Shown: in pieces, positions 9,266 to 18,131 of the stretch
Position numbering within the stretch: the first letter of the stretch is position 1
How the letters are laid out: every line of letters begins with the position of its first letter
From: Ureibacillus terrenus
GTDB taxonomy: Bacteria > Bacillota > Bacilli > Bacillales_A > Planococcaceae
Direction: 5' to 3'
NCBI RefSeq assembly: GCF_006569205.1
Contig: NZ_VIGD01000010.1
Coordinates: 54,725 to 118,724 of the forward strand
DNA length: 64,000 nucleotides
The notes under the pieces: generated by a model
Database searches by the model: none
The model's input: only the letters and a program-made list of their open reading frames with translations
Told to the model about the DNA's origin: nothing
Position numbers and translations under genes: made by a program

Positions 9266-11632
9266 GTGATTGCTGAACGAGCATTAAAAACCCTTGAGTT
9301 TGATAAAGTACGTGCCCAGGTGGCCGAATTTTGCACCTCTTCCCTTGGAAAGCAACAAATTGAAAAGCTTGTGCCGGAAACGGATTTCGAGAAAGTGGGA
9401 GAACTGTTGAAAGAGATGGATGAAGGGCTCGCCATATTACGCGTCAAAGGGCATGTGCCAATGGGAGGGATTTTCGACATCCGTCCCCATGTGAAAAGGG
9501 CCCAAATCGGAGGCATGCTCAGCGCGATGGAATTGATGGAGATTTCAAGCACCATCAGGGCAAGCCGAATTTTGAGGAATTTTATTGAGGAGATAGAAGA
9601 AAAAGAAGAAATTCAAATACCGCATTTTATTGAACGGAAAAATCAATTGCCGGTCTTGACCGCTTTGCAGCATGAAATTGATGAATGCATCGACGAAAAT
9701 GGGGCTGTGCTTGATTCTGCCAGCGTGGAATTAAGAAACATCAGACAGCAATTGCGTTCAGCGGAGGCAAGGGTCCGCCAAAAATTGGACAGCCTGGTGC
9801 GGGGACCCGGCGCGGCCAAAATGCTTTCGGATACCATCATCACGATCCGGAACGACCGCTATGTAATACCGGTAAAACAAGAATATCGAAGCTACTACGG
9901 CGGAATTGTGCATGATCAGTCTTCTTCGGGCCAGACATTATTTATAGAACCGGAATCGGTTGTTCAAATCAACAATGAAATTCAACGCTTAAAGGTACGG
10001 GAAAAGGCGGAAATTGAAAAGATTTTGTCCGCCCTTTCGGCAAAAGTGCGGGAAGCGGCAAGCGACTTGCTAGTTCTTGTGAACATATTAGGGGATATCG
10101 ATGCCATTTTGGCCAAGGCGAAGTACGGTGCCAAAAATAAATGCACGAAGCCAGCTGTCAATAATGAAGGTTACTTGCGCTTGATCCAGGCAAGACACCC
10201 GTTGATTCCCATCGAAAAAGCGGTGCCGAATACGATTGAATTTGGCAGGGAAATTACGGCCATTGTCATCACCGGTCCGAATACAGGAGGGAAGACCGTT
10301 ACTTTAAAGACGGTTGGATTATGTACATTGATGGCGCAAGCGGGGTTGCCCATACCGGCATCGGATGGTTCTGAACTCTCCGTTTTCCGTCAAGTATTCG
10401 CTGATATCGGGGATGAACAATCCATCGAGCAATCATTGTCCACCTTCTCTTCCCATATGGTGAACATTGTAGGCATATTAAACCAATTTGATGAGCATTC
10501 CTTAATTTTATTTGACGAGCTTGGCGCAGGTACGGATCCACAAGAAGGAGCGGCGCTTGCCATTTCCATTCTGGATGAAGTGGTGGGGCGCGGAGCCCGC
10601 GTTATGGCGACGACCCACTATCCTGAGCTGAAAGCTTATGCCTATAACCGGAAAGGGGTCATCAATGCCAGTGTGGAATTCGATATTGAGACGTTGAGCC
10701 CCACTTACCGCCTGTTGATTGGCGTTCCCGGCCGTTCCAATGCATTTGAAATATCAAAAAGGCTTGGTTTGAAGGATTCCATTATTAACCGGGCGAAATC
10801 TTTCACGGGAACTGACCGCCGGGAAGTGGAATCAATGATTGCTTCCCTTGAAGAAAGCAGAAGAAAAGCGGAACAGGATGCGGAAGAAGCACATGAAATA
10901 TTGCTGGAAGCCCAGAAATTGCATGACGAGCTGGAAGAGAAGCTGAATGAATGGAATATAAAAAAAGAAAGTCTTGAGAACAAGGCAAAAGAGAAAGCGC
11001 GGCACATTATCGAAAACGCCAAGAAAGAGGCGGAACAGATCATCAAAGAATTGCGGGAAATGCAACAGAATGCAAACCGGGTGATCAAGGAACATGAGCT
11101 GATTGAAGCGAAAAAGCGGTTGGAAGACATTCTTCCGGAAGAAAATCCAATCCTGAAAAAACAGGCCAAAATCCGTGAGCGGGCGCAAAACCTCCAGCCG
11201 GGGGATGAAGTGAAAGTGTTAAGCTTCGGACAAAAAGGAACGCTCATCGAAAAAGCATCAGAGCATGAGTGGGTTGTGCAAATTGGCATGCTGAAAATGA
11301 AAATCGATGAATCGGATTTGGAGTATGTCGCACCGGAAAAAGAAAAACAGGCCGTGAAGCTGACAACGGTGAAAAACCGCAATCCTCATGTCAAGTGGGA
11401 ATTGGATTTGCGGGGCGAGCGGCTGGAAGATGCCATTTTAAAAACCGAAAAGTATCTTGATGACGCCCTTCTTGCCAATTACAGCCGCGTCACGATTATA
11501 CATGGAAAAGGGACAGGCGCTTTGCGCCAAGGAATTCATGAATATTTGAGAAAACATAAACGGGTGCGTTCATTCCGGTTGGGCGAAGCTGGTGAAGGTG
11601 GCCTGGGAGTAACGATTGTGGAACTAAAATAA
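9266..11632 (+). CDS. mutS2: endonuclease MutS2
   Basis: MutS-like ATPase that suppresses recombination and, in recent work on Bacillus, rescues collided ribosomes. 788 residues from GTG 9266, chosen because CAGGAGTG lies 6 bases upstream. Walker A GPNTGGKT is near residue 337, Walker B DELGAGTDPQEG near 420, and the MutS signature TTHYPELKAY near 452. A long coiled coil (about 510-640) leads to a KOW-like segment and a C-terminal Smr domain near residues 710-788 (LDLRGERLEDA, IHGKGTGALRQGI). It follows polX with a short gap. Confidence 0.96.
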   Translation: MIAERALKTLEFDKVRAQVAEFCTSSLGKQQIEKLVPETDFEKVGELLKEMDEGLAILRVKGHVPMGGIFDIRPHVKRAQIGGMLSAMELMEISSTIRASRILRNFIEEIEEKEEIQIPHFIERKNQLPVLTALQHEIDECIDENGAVLDSASVELRNIRQQLRSAEARVRQKLDSLVRGPGAAKMLSDTIITIRNDRYVIPVKQEYRSYYGGIVHDQSSSGQTLFIEPESVVQINNEIQRLKVREKAEIEKILSALSAKVREAASDLLVLVNILGDIDAILAKAKYGAKNKCTKPAVNNEGYLRLIQARHPLIPIEKAVPNTIEFGREITAIVITGPNTGGKTVTLKTVGLCTLMAQAGLPIPASDGSELSVFRQVFADIGDEQSIEQSLSTFSSHMVNIVGILNQFDEHSLILFDELGAGTDPQEGAALAISILDEVVGRGARVMATTHYPELKAYAYNRKGVINASVEFDIETLSPTYRLLIGVPGRSNAFEISKRLGLKDSIINRAKSFTGTDRREVESMIASLEESRRKAEQDAEEAHEILLEAQKLHDELEEKLNEWNIKKESLENKAKEKARHIIENAKKEAEQIIKELREMQQNANRVIKEHELIEAKKRLEDILPEENPILKKQAKIRERAQNLQPGDEVKVLSFGQKGTLIEKASEHEWVVQIGMLKMKIDESDLEYVAPEKEKQAVKLTTVKNRNPHVKWELDLRGERLEDAILKTEKYLDDALLANYSRVTIIHGKGTGALRQGIHEYLRKHKRVRSFRLGEAGEGGLGVTIVELK

Positions 11633-11647
11633 AAGGGGATGGTGAAT

Positions 11648-12058
11648 GTGGATTCAAATTTCTGGAAACATCCTTTGGTCGAAACAGCGGGTTATTTCAG
11701 TGTGGTCGTATTGTGTTTGGTGCTCGCGATGGTATTGTTCGAAGTTGTAACGAAATATAAAAACTGGGAAGAAATTAAGAAAGGAAATGTGGCTGTCGCT
11801 TTGGCGACAGGGGGGAAAATTTTGGGTGTCTGCAATATTTTCCGCTATTCCATTGAAAGGCATAACACATTTTTTGAAATGATCGGTTGGGGGTTATATG
11901 GTTTCTTTTTGTTGATCATCGCTTATTTTTTATATGAATTTTTAACACCCCAATTCAATATCGACAAGGAAATTGAGGAGGACAACCGGTCCGTCGGATT
12001 GATTTCGTTCACCATTTCGCTAGGGCTTTCCTTCGTCATCGGCGCCAGCATCTCATAG
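11648..12058 (+). CDS. DUF350 family membrane protein (YshE-like)
   Basis: About 136 residues with four hydrophobic segments and the DUF350 block GNVAVALATGGKILGVCNIFRYSI. It sits between mutS2 and lcfA exactly as yshE does in B. subtilis. GTG 11648 is preferred because AAGGGG is 9 bases upstream; ATG 11639 is too close to that site. Function unknown. Its stop codon lies inside the ribosome binding site of the next 26-codon gene. Confidence 0.85.
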   Translation: MDSNFWKHPLVETAGYFSVVVLCLVLAMVLFEVVTKYKNWEEIKKGNVAVALATGGKILGVCNIFRYSIERHNTFFEMIGWGLYGFFLLIIAYFLYEFLTPQFNIDKEIEEDNRSVGLISFTISLGLSFVIGASIS

Positions 12059-12067
12059 GAGGTTTTT

Positions 12068-12148
12068 ATGGAAAAGCTAGCAAAAGTGTTGATTGTCATA
12101 GCCGTACTATTTTTTGCCATAGGAATTTATTATTTGATTGCAAAATAA
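12068..12148 (+). CDS. 26-residue single-pass membrane peptide
   Basis: A very short gene with AGGAGG five bases before ATG 12068; that site overlaps the DUF350 stop, suggesting translational coupling. The product is MEKLAKVLIVIAVLFFAIGI plus YYLIAK: a two-lysine N-terminus and one hydrophobic helix. It is followed by a terminator-like hairpin. The family is not recognised; a partner of the DUF350 protein is an inference from coupling only. Confidence 0.6.
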   Translation: MEKLAKVLIVIAVLFFAIGIYYLIAK

Positions 12149-12171
12149 AGGTTATTTTTGTTTTTTAAACA

Positions 12172-12209
12172 GTGGAGGAGACGCAAATATGTGTTTCCAC
12201 CCTTTTTTT
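12172..12209 (+). terminator. probable intrinsic terminator
   Basis: Imperfect stem (about 12172-12184 with 12191-12200, several G-U pairs and a bulge) followed by seven T residues; closes the mutS2-DUF350-peptide unit. Confidence 0.5.
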
Positions 12210-12360
12210 GCTGTTTAACGGCATTGAATAATTATTTCAAAATAATAAATAATGCAATTTTACGACATAAAACGACATAGAAAACGCCGCTGAAATTATT
12301 GAATGAAAAAGAAAATAATAGAATAATAGAGAAAAATATTTATAATTTTAAAAAAATAGT

Positions 12361-12389
12361 TTGAAAGTGCAATCCTTTTCAATTATAAT
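12361..12389 (+). promoter_or_regulatory. sigma-A promoter of lcfA
   Basis: TTGAAA at 12361-12366, 17-base spacer, perfect TATAAT at 12384-12389, about 55 bases before the lcfA start. The 296-base gap from 12149 holds only this, the terminator and AT-rich sequence. No full FadR box was found here, only one TGAATGA-like half (around 12299-12305). Confidence 0.75.
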
Positions 12390-12444
12390 AAATGATAACA
12401 ATTGTAAGAAAATTTTCACTTTTTAAGCAAAGGGGGATGTGTGG

Positions 12445-14136
12445 ATGTCAAATAAGGTGTGGCTTAAGCATTATCCTGCTGAGATACCGCATACATTGGA
12501 ATATGAAGAAATTCCCGTCCAAACTTTTTTGACAAGGGCTTACCGGAAGAACCAAAATAAAATTGCCATCCATTTTATGGGAAGGGAATTGGATTACCGG
12601 GAACTGTATGAATCGGCATTGAAATTTGCGAATTACTTGCGTTCATTAGGGGTGGAAAAGGGCGATCGGGTGGCCATCATGTTGCCGAATTGTCCCCAGG
12701 CGGTCATCGCTTATTATGGCATTTTATATGCGGGCGGCATTGTCGTTCAGACGAATCCGCTTTATACGGAAAGGGAACTGGAATACCAGATGCAGGACTC
12801 TGAAGCAAAAGTGATATTGGCGCTGGATATTTTATATCCGCGAATTATGAAAGTGATTCGCCAGACGAAAATTGAAAACGTTATCATTACCGGGATCAAG
12901 GATTATCTTCCATTTCCGAAAAATCTTGTTTATCCGTTTATCCAAAAGAAACAATATGGTTTCAGCGTGAAAGTGGAACATCAGGGGAATACGCACTTAT
13001 TTACGGAAATTATGAGGGTGGAAGAGCCGAGTCCGATTGAAGTGCCCTTCAACTTTGAAGAGGATCTCGCCCTTCTTCAATATACAGGAGGAACAACGGG
13101 CACTCCAAAAGGGGTTATGCTGACCCATAAGAACTTGATTGCCAATGCGATGATGTGCGATGCATGGCTATACAAGTGCGAGGAAGGAAAAGAAGTGGTT
13201 TTAGGTTTATTGCCTTTCTTCCATGTATACGGAATGACAACAGTGCTGATTTTAACCGTAATGAAACAAAACAAAATGGTTTTGTTGCCGAAATTTGATG
13301 TGGATCAGGTGTTAAAAACCATCCATAAACAGAGGCCGACCCTTTTCCCTGGTGCGCCGACCATGTACATCGGTTTATTGAACCATCCGGATTTGAAAAA
13401 ATACGATTTGTCTTCCATCAATGCTTGCATCAGCGGTTCAGCCCCGCTTCCTGTGGAAGTGCAGGAGAAATTTGAAGAAGTGACAGGAGGAAGGCTGGTG
13501 GAAGGTTACGGCCTGACGGAGACATCGCCGGTCACACACGCAAATTTCATCTGGGATAAACGGGTGATCGGTTCCATTGGGGTTCCATGGCCGGATACAG
13601 ATGCGGTCATCATGAAACCGGGTGAAAATGAAATATTGCCTCCGGGAGAAATAGGGGAAATTGCCGTACGCGGTCCGCAAGTCATGAAAGGGTATTGGAA
13701 GCGTCCGGAAGAAACTGCCCAAGTTTTTGTGGACGGATGGTTTTTGACCGGAGATTTGGGGTATATGGATGAAGAAGGTTTCTTCTATGTCGTCGACCGC
13801 AAAAAAGATGTCATCATCGCAGGCGGATTTAATATTTACCCTAGGGAAATCGAAGAAGTATTATATGAGCATGAAGCGGTCAAAGAATGTGTCGTTGCCG
13901 GGGTGCCGGACCCATATCGGGGGGAAACGGTGAAGGCATATATCGTATTAAAAGAAGGAAAAACGGTGACAGAGAAAGATCTGGACCGATATTGCCGGCA
14001 ACATTTGGCAGCGTATAAAGTGCCGCGCATCTATGAATTCAGGGATTCATTGCCTAAAACGGCGGTAGGAAAAGTATTAAGGAGAATATTGGTTGAAGAA
14101 GAGAAAATGAAGCTCAAAGAACTTCAGGCAAATTAA
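12445..14136 (+). CDS. lcfA: long-chain-fatty-acid--CoA ligase
   Basis: Activates fatty acids to acyl-CoA through an acyl-adenylate, the entry step of beta-oxidation. 563 residues, close to B. subtilis LcfA. The AMP-binding P-loop YTGGTTGTPKGVMLTH is near residue 213, VEGYGLTETSP near 353, TGDLGYMDEEGFFYVVDRKKD near 435, and the C-terminal catalytic Lys lies in PKTAVGKVLRR. ATG 12445 has AAGGGGGAT at proper spacing; ATG 12439 is too close. First gene of the lcfA-fadR-fadB-etfB-etfA group. Confidence 0.95.
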   Translation: MSNKVWLKHYPAEIPHTLEYEEIPVQTFLTRAYRKNQNKIAIHFMGRELDYRELYESALKFANYLRSLGVEKGDRVAIMLPNCPQAVIAYYGILYAGGIVVQTNPLYTERELEYQMQDSEAKVILALDILYPRIMKVIRQTKIENVIITGIKDYLPFPKNLVYPFIQKKQYGFSVKVEHQGNTHLFTEIMRVEEPSPIEVPFNFEEDLALLQYTGGTTGTPKGVMLTHKNLIANAMMCDAWLYKCEEGKEVVLGLLPFFHVYGMTTVLILTVMKQNKMVLLPKFDVDQVLKTIHKQRPTLFPGAPTMYIGLLNHPDLKKYDLSSINACISGSAPLPVEVQEKFEEVTGGRLVEGYGLTETSPVTHANFIWDKRVIGSIGVPWPDTDAVIMKPGENEILPPGEIGEIAVRGPQVMKGYWKRPEETAQVFVDGWFLTGDLGYMDEEGFFYVVDRKKDVIIAGGFNIYPREIEEVLYEHEAVKECVVAGVPDPYRGETVKAYIVLKEGKTVTEKDLDRYCRQHLAAYKVPRIYEFRDSLPKTAVGKVLRRILVEEEKMKLKELQAN

Positions 14137-14148
14137 ATATATGTAATA

Positions 14149-14177
14149 TTGACAGAATGTTCATAAAATTATAATAT
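14149..14177 (+). promoter_or_regulatory. promoter of fadR-fadB-etfBA
   Basis: TTGACA at 14149-14154, 17-base spacer, TAATAT at 14172-14177. The -10 element lies inside the left arm of the FadR palindrome, so repressor binding would block it. Confidence 0.6.
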
Positions 14178-14214
14178 GAAAATATGAATGAATAATCATT
14201 CATATTTTCATATT
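14173..14214. promoter_or_regulatory. FadR operator (42-bp perfect palindrome)
   Basis: The core 14185-14202 matches the Bacillus FadR box TGAATGANTANTCATTCA exactly. Perfect 19-base arms (14173-14191 and 14196-14214) surround a four-base centre. It lies 18 bases before the fadR start codon. Confidence 0.88.
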
Positions 14215-14231
14215 TTTTGGTGGTGAACATT

Positions 14232-14816
14232 GTGAATCGTGATAAACCGAAATACATGCAAATTATAGATGCCGCGGTGATTGCAATTGCAGAAAACGGT
14301 TATCATAAAACGCAAATCTCAAAAATTGCAAAGCAGGCCGGCGTTGCGGATGGGACTATTTACCTGTATTTCAAGAATAAAGAGGATATTTTGATTTCTT
14401 TGTTTAAAGAAAAAATGAGTGTTTTTATCGAAAGTTTGCAAGAGATCATCGAAATGGAGACAAGCGCTACGGAAAAACTATCAAAGATGATTGACAACCA
14501 TTTTAAGGTGCTGGCCAACAACCGTCATCTTGCGACCGTCACCCAGCTGGAATTGCGCCAATCCAATAAAGAGTTAAGGTTAAAAATAAATGCCATTTTA
14601 AAAGAATATTTGAAGCTTCTCGATAATATATTGATAGAAGGCATGATGAATGGCGAGTTCAATCCGACGATGGATGTGAGGGTGGCAAGGCAAATGGTAT
14701 TTGGCACCATCGATGAAACGATCACATCCTGGGTGATGAACGACTTTCGATATGATCTCTTAGACAATGCGCCAAAAGTCAAACACTTATTGCTCAATGG
14801 AATAAAAAACAAATAA
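14232..14816 (+). CDS. fadR: TetR-family fatty acid metabolism repressor FadR
   Basis: Represses beta-oxidation genes and is released by long-chain acyl-CoA in B. subtilis. From GTG 14232 the protein is 194 residues, identical to the B. subtilis length; GGTGGTGA lies just upstream. The TetR helix-turn-helix is at about residues 25-55 (AENGYHKTQISKIAKQAG, DGTIYLYFKNKEDIL). The rest is the ligand-binding helical domain. A perfect FadR box before the gene fits autoregulation. Confidence 0.95.
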   Translation: MNRDKPKYMQIIDAAVIAIAENGYHKTQISKIAKQAGVADGTIYLYFKNKEDILISLFKEKMSVFIESLQEIIEMETSATEKLSKMIDNHFKVLANNRHLATVTQLELRQSNKELRLKINAILKEYLKLLDNILIEGMMNGEFNPTMDVRVARQMVFGTIDETITSWVMNDFRYDLLDNAPKVKHLLLNGIKNK

Positions 14817-14828
14817 GGGAGTGTCGTC

Positions 14829-15599
14829 ATGGAATTTCTCAATTGGAAATTGGAAGAAGGAGTTGCAATTGTTTCCATCAATCGTCCTCCTGCCAATGCG
14901 TTGGCACAGAAACTCATCCGCGAATTGGATGAATTATTGACAGAAATTGAACAAAACAATGATGTCAGAGTTGTTCTGCTGCATGGAGAAGGACGATTCT
15001 TCTCGGCAGGCGCCGATATCAAAGAGTTTACATCGGTTTCAACGCAAGCCGAAGCGGTGGAGCTTTCAGAAAATGGACAAACTGTTTTCAACCGCATCGA
15101 GTCTTTCCCGAAACCGGTCATCGCAGCAATCCACGGGGCAGCACTGGGCGGCGGATTGGAACTTGCGATGAGCTGCCATATTCGTTATGTTGCAGAAGAT
15201 GCGAAATTGGGGCTTCCTGAATTGAATCTTGGTATTATTCCTGGATTCGGAGGGACACAAAGACTTCCCCGCTATGTCGGAACGGCAAAGGCGGCTGAAA
15301 TGATTTTTACAGGCGAGCCGATTTCAGGCAAAGAGGCTGTTGAATGGGGACTAGCGAATAAAGCAGTCCCGCAGGAAGAATTATTGCCGCAAGCTTTGGA
15401 GCTGGCGAAAAAGATTGCCAAAAAGAGCCCTGTTTCGTTGAAAGCCGCCATTCATGCATTGCAATATGCAAAAGCATCCTTTGAAGACGGAATCAAAGCC
15501 GAAGCCGAACAATTCGGCATCGTGTTCCAATCGGAAGATGCAAAAGAAGGAATCCAGGCATTCATTGAAAAACGTCAACCTGCATTCAGCGGAAAATAA
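14829..15599 (+). CDS. fadB: enoyl-CoA hydratase/isomerase
   Basis: Crotonase-fold enzyme hydrating 2-enoyl-CoA in beta-oxidation. 256 residues. Oxyanion-hole motifs are GRFFSAGADIKEF (about residue 56-68) and IHGAALGGGLELAMS (about 99-113); the catalytic Glu pair positions fall in LPELNLGIIPGFGGTQRL. Start ATG 14829 follows AGGGAGTG, 12 bases after fadR. Name follows the B. subtilis position; substrate length is not determined. Confidence 0.92.
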   Translation: MEFLNWKLEEGVAIVSINRPPANALAQKLIRELDELLTEIEQNNDVRVVLLHGEGRFFSAGADIKEFTSVSTQAEAVELSENGQTVFNRIESFPKPVIAAIHGAALGGGLELAMSCHIRYVAEDAKLGLPELNLGIIPGFGGTQRLPRYVGTAKAAEMIFTGEPISGKEAVEWGLANKAVPQEELLPQALELAKKIAKKSPVSLKAAIHALQYAKASFEDGIKAEAEQFGIVFQSEDAKEGIQAFIEKRQPAFSGK

Positions 15600-15621
15600 T
15601 TGATTTAGGGGGTTATCATAC

Positions 15622-16395
15622 ATGAATATTTTCGTATTAATGAAACGCACTTTCGATACAGAAGAAAAAATCGTAATTGAAAATGGCCAAATCCAGGAAG
15701 AAGGCGCTGAATTCATCATCAACCCTTATGATGAATATGCCATCGAAGAAGCAATCCAAGTAAGAGACCAGCATGGCGGCAAAGTGACGGTGATTTCCCT
15801 GGGAAGTGAAGAAGCGGAAAAACAACTCCGTACTGCCCTTGCAATGGGTGCCGACGAAGCGGTTTTAATCAATGTCGAAGATGATGTGGAAGAGCTGGAT
15901 CATGCCGGCGCGGCTTATATTTTGGCTGAGTATTTGAAAGACAAAAATCCGGATTTAATTTTGGCAGGGAATGTGGCGATTGACGGCGGTTCCGGCCAAA
16001 CTGGCCCTAGAGTTGCCGATCTGCTCGGCATCAATTATGTAACGACAATCACAAAATTAGAAATCGATGGAACTAACGTAAAAATTGTCCGTGATGTTGA
16101 AGGAGATTCCGAAATTATTGAAACAAGCCTGCCTCTCCTCGTGACAGCTCAACAGGGCTTAAACGAGCCAAGATATCCTTCTTTGCCGGGCATCATGAAA
16201 GCGAAGAAAAAACCGCTTGAAGAGTTGGAGCTGGATGATTTGGATATCGATGAAGACGATGTGGAACCGAAAATCGAAACAGTGGAAGTATTTTTGCCTC
16301 CAGCCAAATCTGCCGGACGCATTTTGCAAGGCGATTTAAAAGTCCAAGTGAAAGAACTGGTGAACTTATTGCACACAGAAGCGAAAGTAATTTAA
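15622..16395 (+). CDS. etfB: electron transfer flavoprotein beta subunit
   Basis: 257 residues with the AMP-binding EtfB fold: FVLMKRTFDTEEKIV at the N-terminus, SLGSEEAEKQLRTALAMGAD, and the family signature near GLNEPRYPSLPGIMKAKKKP. It forms a heterodimer with EtfA that takes electrons from acyl-CoA dehydrogenases to the quinone pool. Start ATG 15622 has TAGGGGGTT upstream; 22 bases separate it from fadB. Confidence 0.95.
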   Translation: MNIFVLMKRTFDTEEKIVIENGQIQEEGAEFIINPYDEYAIEEAIQVRDQHGGKVTVISLGSEEAEKQLRTALAMGADEAVLINVEDDVEELDHAGAAYILAEYLKDKNPDLILAGNVAIDGGSGQTGPRVADLLGINYVTTITKLEIDGTNVKIVRDVEGDSEIIETSLPLLVTAQQGLNEPRYPSLPGIMKAKKKPLEELELDDLDIDEDDVEPKIETVEVFLPPAKSAGRILQGDLKVQVKELVNLLHTEAKVI

Positions 16396-16471
16396 TGGAT
16401 CTAATGAATAACAGAATGGAAGCGTCATAGCCGTAGATAAAATCGATTCGTACAGTAATGGAGGGAGTACA

Positions 16472-17449
16472 ATGTCAAAAAAAGTATTAGTATTAGGTGA
16501 AGTTCGTGACGGCGCTTTGCGCAACGTTTCTTTTGAAGCGATTGCGGCCGCGAAACAAATTTCCGATGGCGGAGAAGTGGTTGCTGCCCTTTTCGGCGAC
16601 CAGGTGGCGGATCTGGCAAAAGAATTGATTGCATACGGTGCTGACCGAGCGCTCGTTGTGGAACATCCGCATTTAAAATTCTATACATCCGATGGGTACA
16701 GCCAGGCATTGCTCGCGCTAATTGAACAAGAAAAACCTGAAGGGATCGTCATCGGCCACACTGCTTTGGGAAAAGACCTGTCCCCGAAAGTGGCATCCCG
16801 CCTGCAGGCAGCATTAATTTCAGACGTTACTGAAATCGAGGGTTCAGGCGATGATGCGGTATTTGTTCGCCCGATTTATTCCGGTAAAGCATTTGAAAAA
16901 GTAAAATTCAAAGAAGGGCTTGTATTTATTACTGTTCGTCCGAACAATATCGCGCCGCTTGAAAAAGATGCAGGCCGTACAGGAGACGTCCAATCCGTTT
17001 CCGTAGATATCAAAAACTTGCGCACAATCGTGAAAGAAGTCGTCCGCAATGCCTCAACGGGTGTGGATTTATCCGAAGCGAAAGTGATCGTTTCAGGAGG
17101 ACGCGGCGTGAAGTCCGCGGAAGGATTCAAACCGTTGAAAGAACTTGCGGACTTGTTGGGCGGTGCTGTAGGAGCTTCCCGTGGCGCCTGCGATGCCGGC
17201 TATTGCGATTATGCAATGCAAATAGGACAAACCGGCAAAGTCGTAACACCGGATTTGTATATTGCTTGCGGCATTTCCGGGGCGATCCAGCACTTGGCCG
17301 GCATGTCCAACTCAAAAGTGATTGTTGCCATCAACAAAGATCCGGAAGCAAATATTTTTAAGGTGGCGGATTATGGTATTGTCGGAGACTTGTTCGAAGT
17401 GGTTCCATTATTAATTGAAGAAATTAAAGCATTGAAAGTGAATGCTTAA
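16472..17449 (+). CDS. etfA: electron transfer flavoprotein alpha subunit
   Basis: 325 residues. FAD-binding C-terminal domain with [48 protein letters not shown] and [21 protein letters not shown], all standard EtfA blocks. Start ATG 16472 has GGAGGGAG upstream. Paired with etfB across a 76-base gap that shows no hairpin; a terminator follows the gene. Confidence 0.96.
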   Translation: MSKKVLVLGEVRDGALRNVSFEAIAAAKQISDGGEVVAALFGDQVADLAKELIAYGADRALVVEHPHLKFYTSDGYSQALLALIEQEKPEGIVIGHTALGKDLSPKVASRLQAALISDVTEIEGSGDDAVFVRPIYSGKAFEKVKFKEGLVFITVRPNNIAPLEKDAGRTGDVQSVSVDIKNLRTIVKEVVRNASTGVDLSEAKVIVSGGRGVKSAEGFKPLKELADLLGGAVGASRGACDAGYCDYAMQIGQTGKVVTPDLYIACGISGAIQHLAGMSNSKVIVAINKDPEANIFKVADYGIVGDLFEVVPLLIEEIKALKVNA

Positions 17450-17474
17450 ACCGCAGAACGAAATGTTCATATAT

Positions 17475-17511
17475 TGCCACGTCTCAATGGTTTGAGATGT
17501 GGCAGTTTTTT
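17475..17511 (+). terminator. intrinsic terminator of the fad-etf operon
   Basis: Thirteen-base-pair stem (17475-17487 with 17492-17504, one G-U) with a short loop, then six T residues. Confidence 0.9.
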
Positions 17512-17664
17512 GTAGTATGATAAATTTCGCCGGCGGGCAAAATATCGCATATTAAGAAAGTTTGAACTTTACTGGAAGAGTTTCGAGTTCCGGAACTCTT
17601 TACTACACTTTCCATTTTCCACATGCTATACTACATAAAGATGTAATATTAAGGAGGCATTTAA

Positions 17665-17979
17665 ATGGCAATTGTACATGCTACGGATCAAAACTTCGCG
17701 CAAGAAATTTCTTCAGGTTTGGTATTAGTAGATTTCTGGGCAAACTGGTGCGGACCATGCAAAATGATTGCACCTGTTTTGGAAGAACTTGATGCCGAAA
17801 TGGGCTCGGAATTGAAAATCGTTAAAGTGGATGTAGATAACAATCCGGCGACAGCCGCAGATTATCAAATTATGTCAATTCCTTCTTTGCTTTTATTCAA
17901 AGATGGCCAGTTGGTTGCAAAAACTGTCGGATTCCAGCCAAAAGAAGCTTTGGTTGAGTTTATCAACAGCAATAAATAA
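17665..17979 (+). CDS. trxA: thioredoxin
   Basis: 104-residue cytoplasmic disulfide reductase. Active site WCGPC at residues 29-33 within [16 protein letters not shown]; cis-Pro loop in [24 protein letters not shown] precedes ATG 17665. A TATACT at 17627-17632 is a likely -10. A 14-bp palindrome at 17585-17598 lies just upstream. Stands alone between two terminators. Confidence 0.97.
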   Translation: MAIVHATDQNFAQEISSGLVLVDFWANWCGPCKMIAPVLEELDAEMGSELKIVKVDVDNNPATAADYQIMSIPSLLLFKDGQLVAKTVGFQPKEALVEFINSNK

Positions 17980-17988
17980 TATTCCGCA

Positions 17989-18015
17989 GAGCACATTGAT
18001 ATGTGCTCTTTTTTT
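17989..18015 (+). terminator. intrinsic terminator of trxA
   Basis: Eight-base-pair perfect stem (17989-17996 with 18001-18008), four-base loop and seven T residues. Confidence 0.92.
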
Positions 18016-18131
18016 ATGCAAATATTTTTAAGGAAAAGCATCCATGCTGAATACTTCTCGCTTTTTATTGATGGATGCCTCTATAATAGAGTTAGCGAAA
18101 AATTGGTTGATGGTATGCAAGGTGATCTTTC

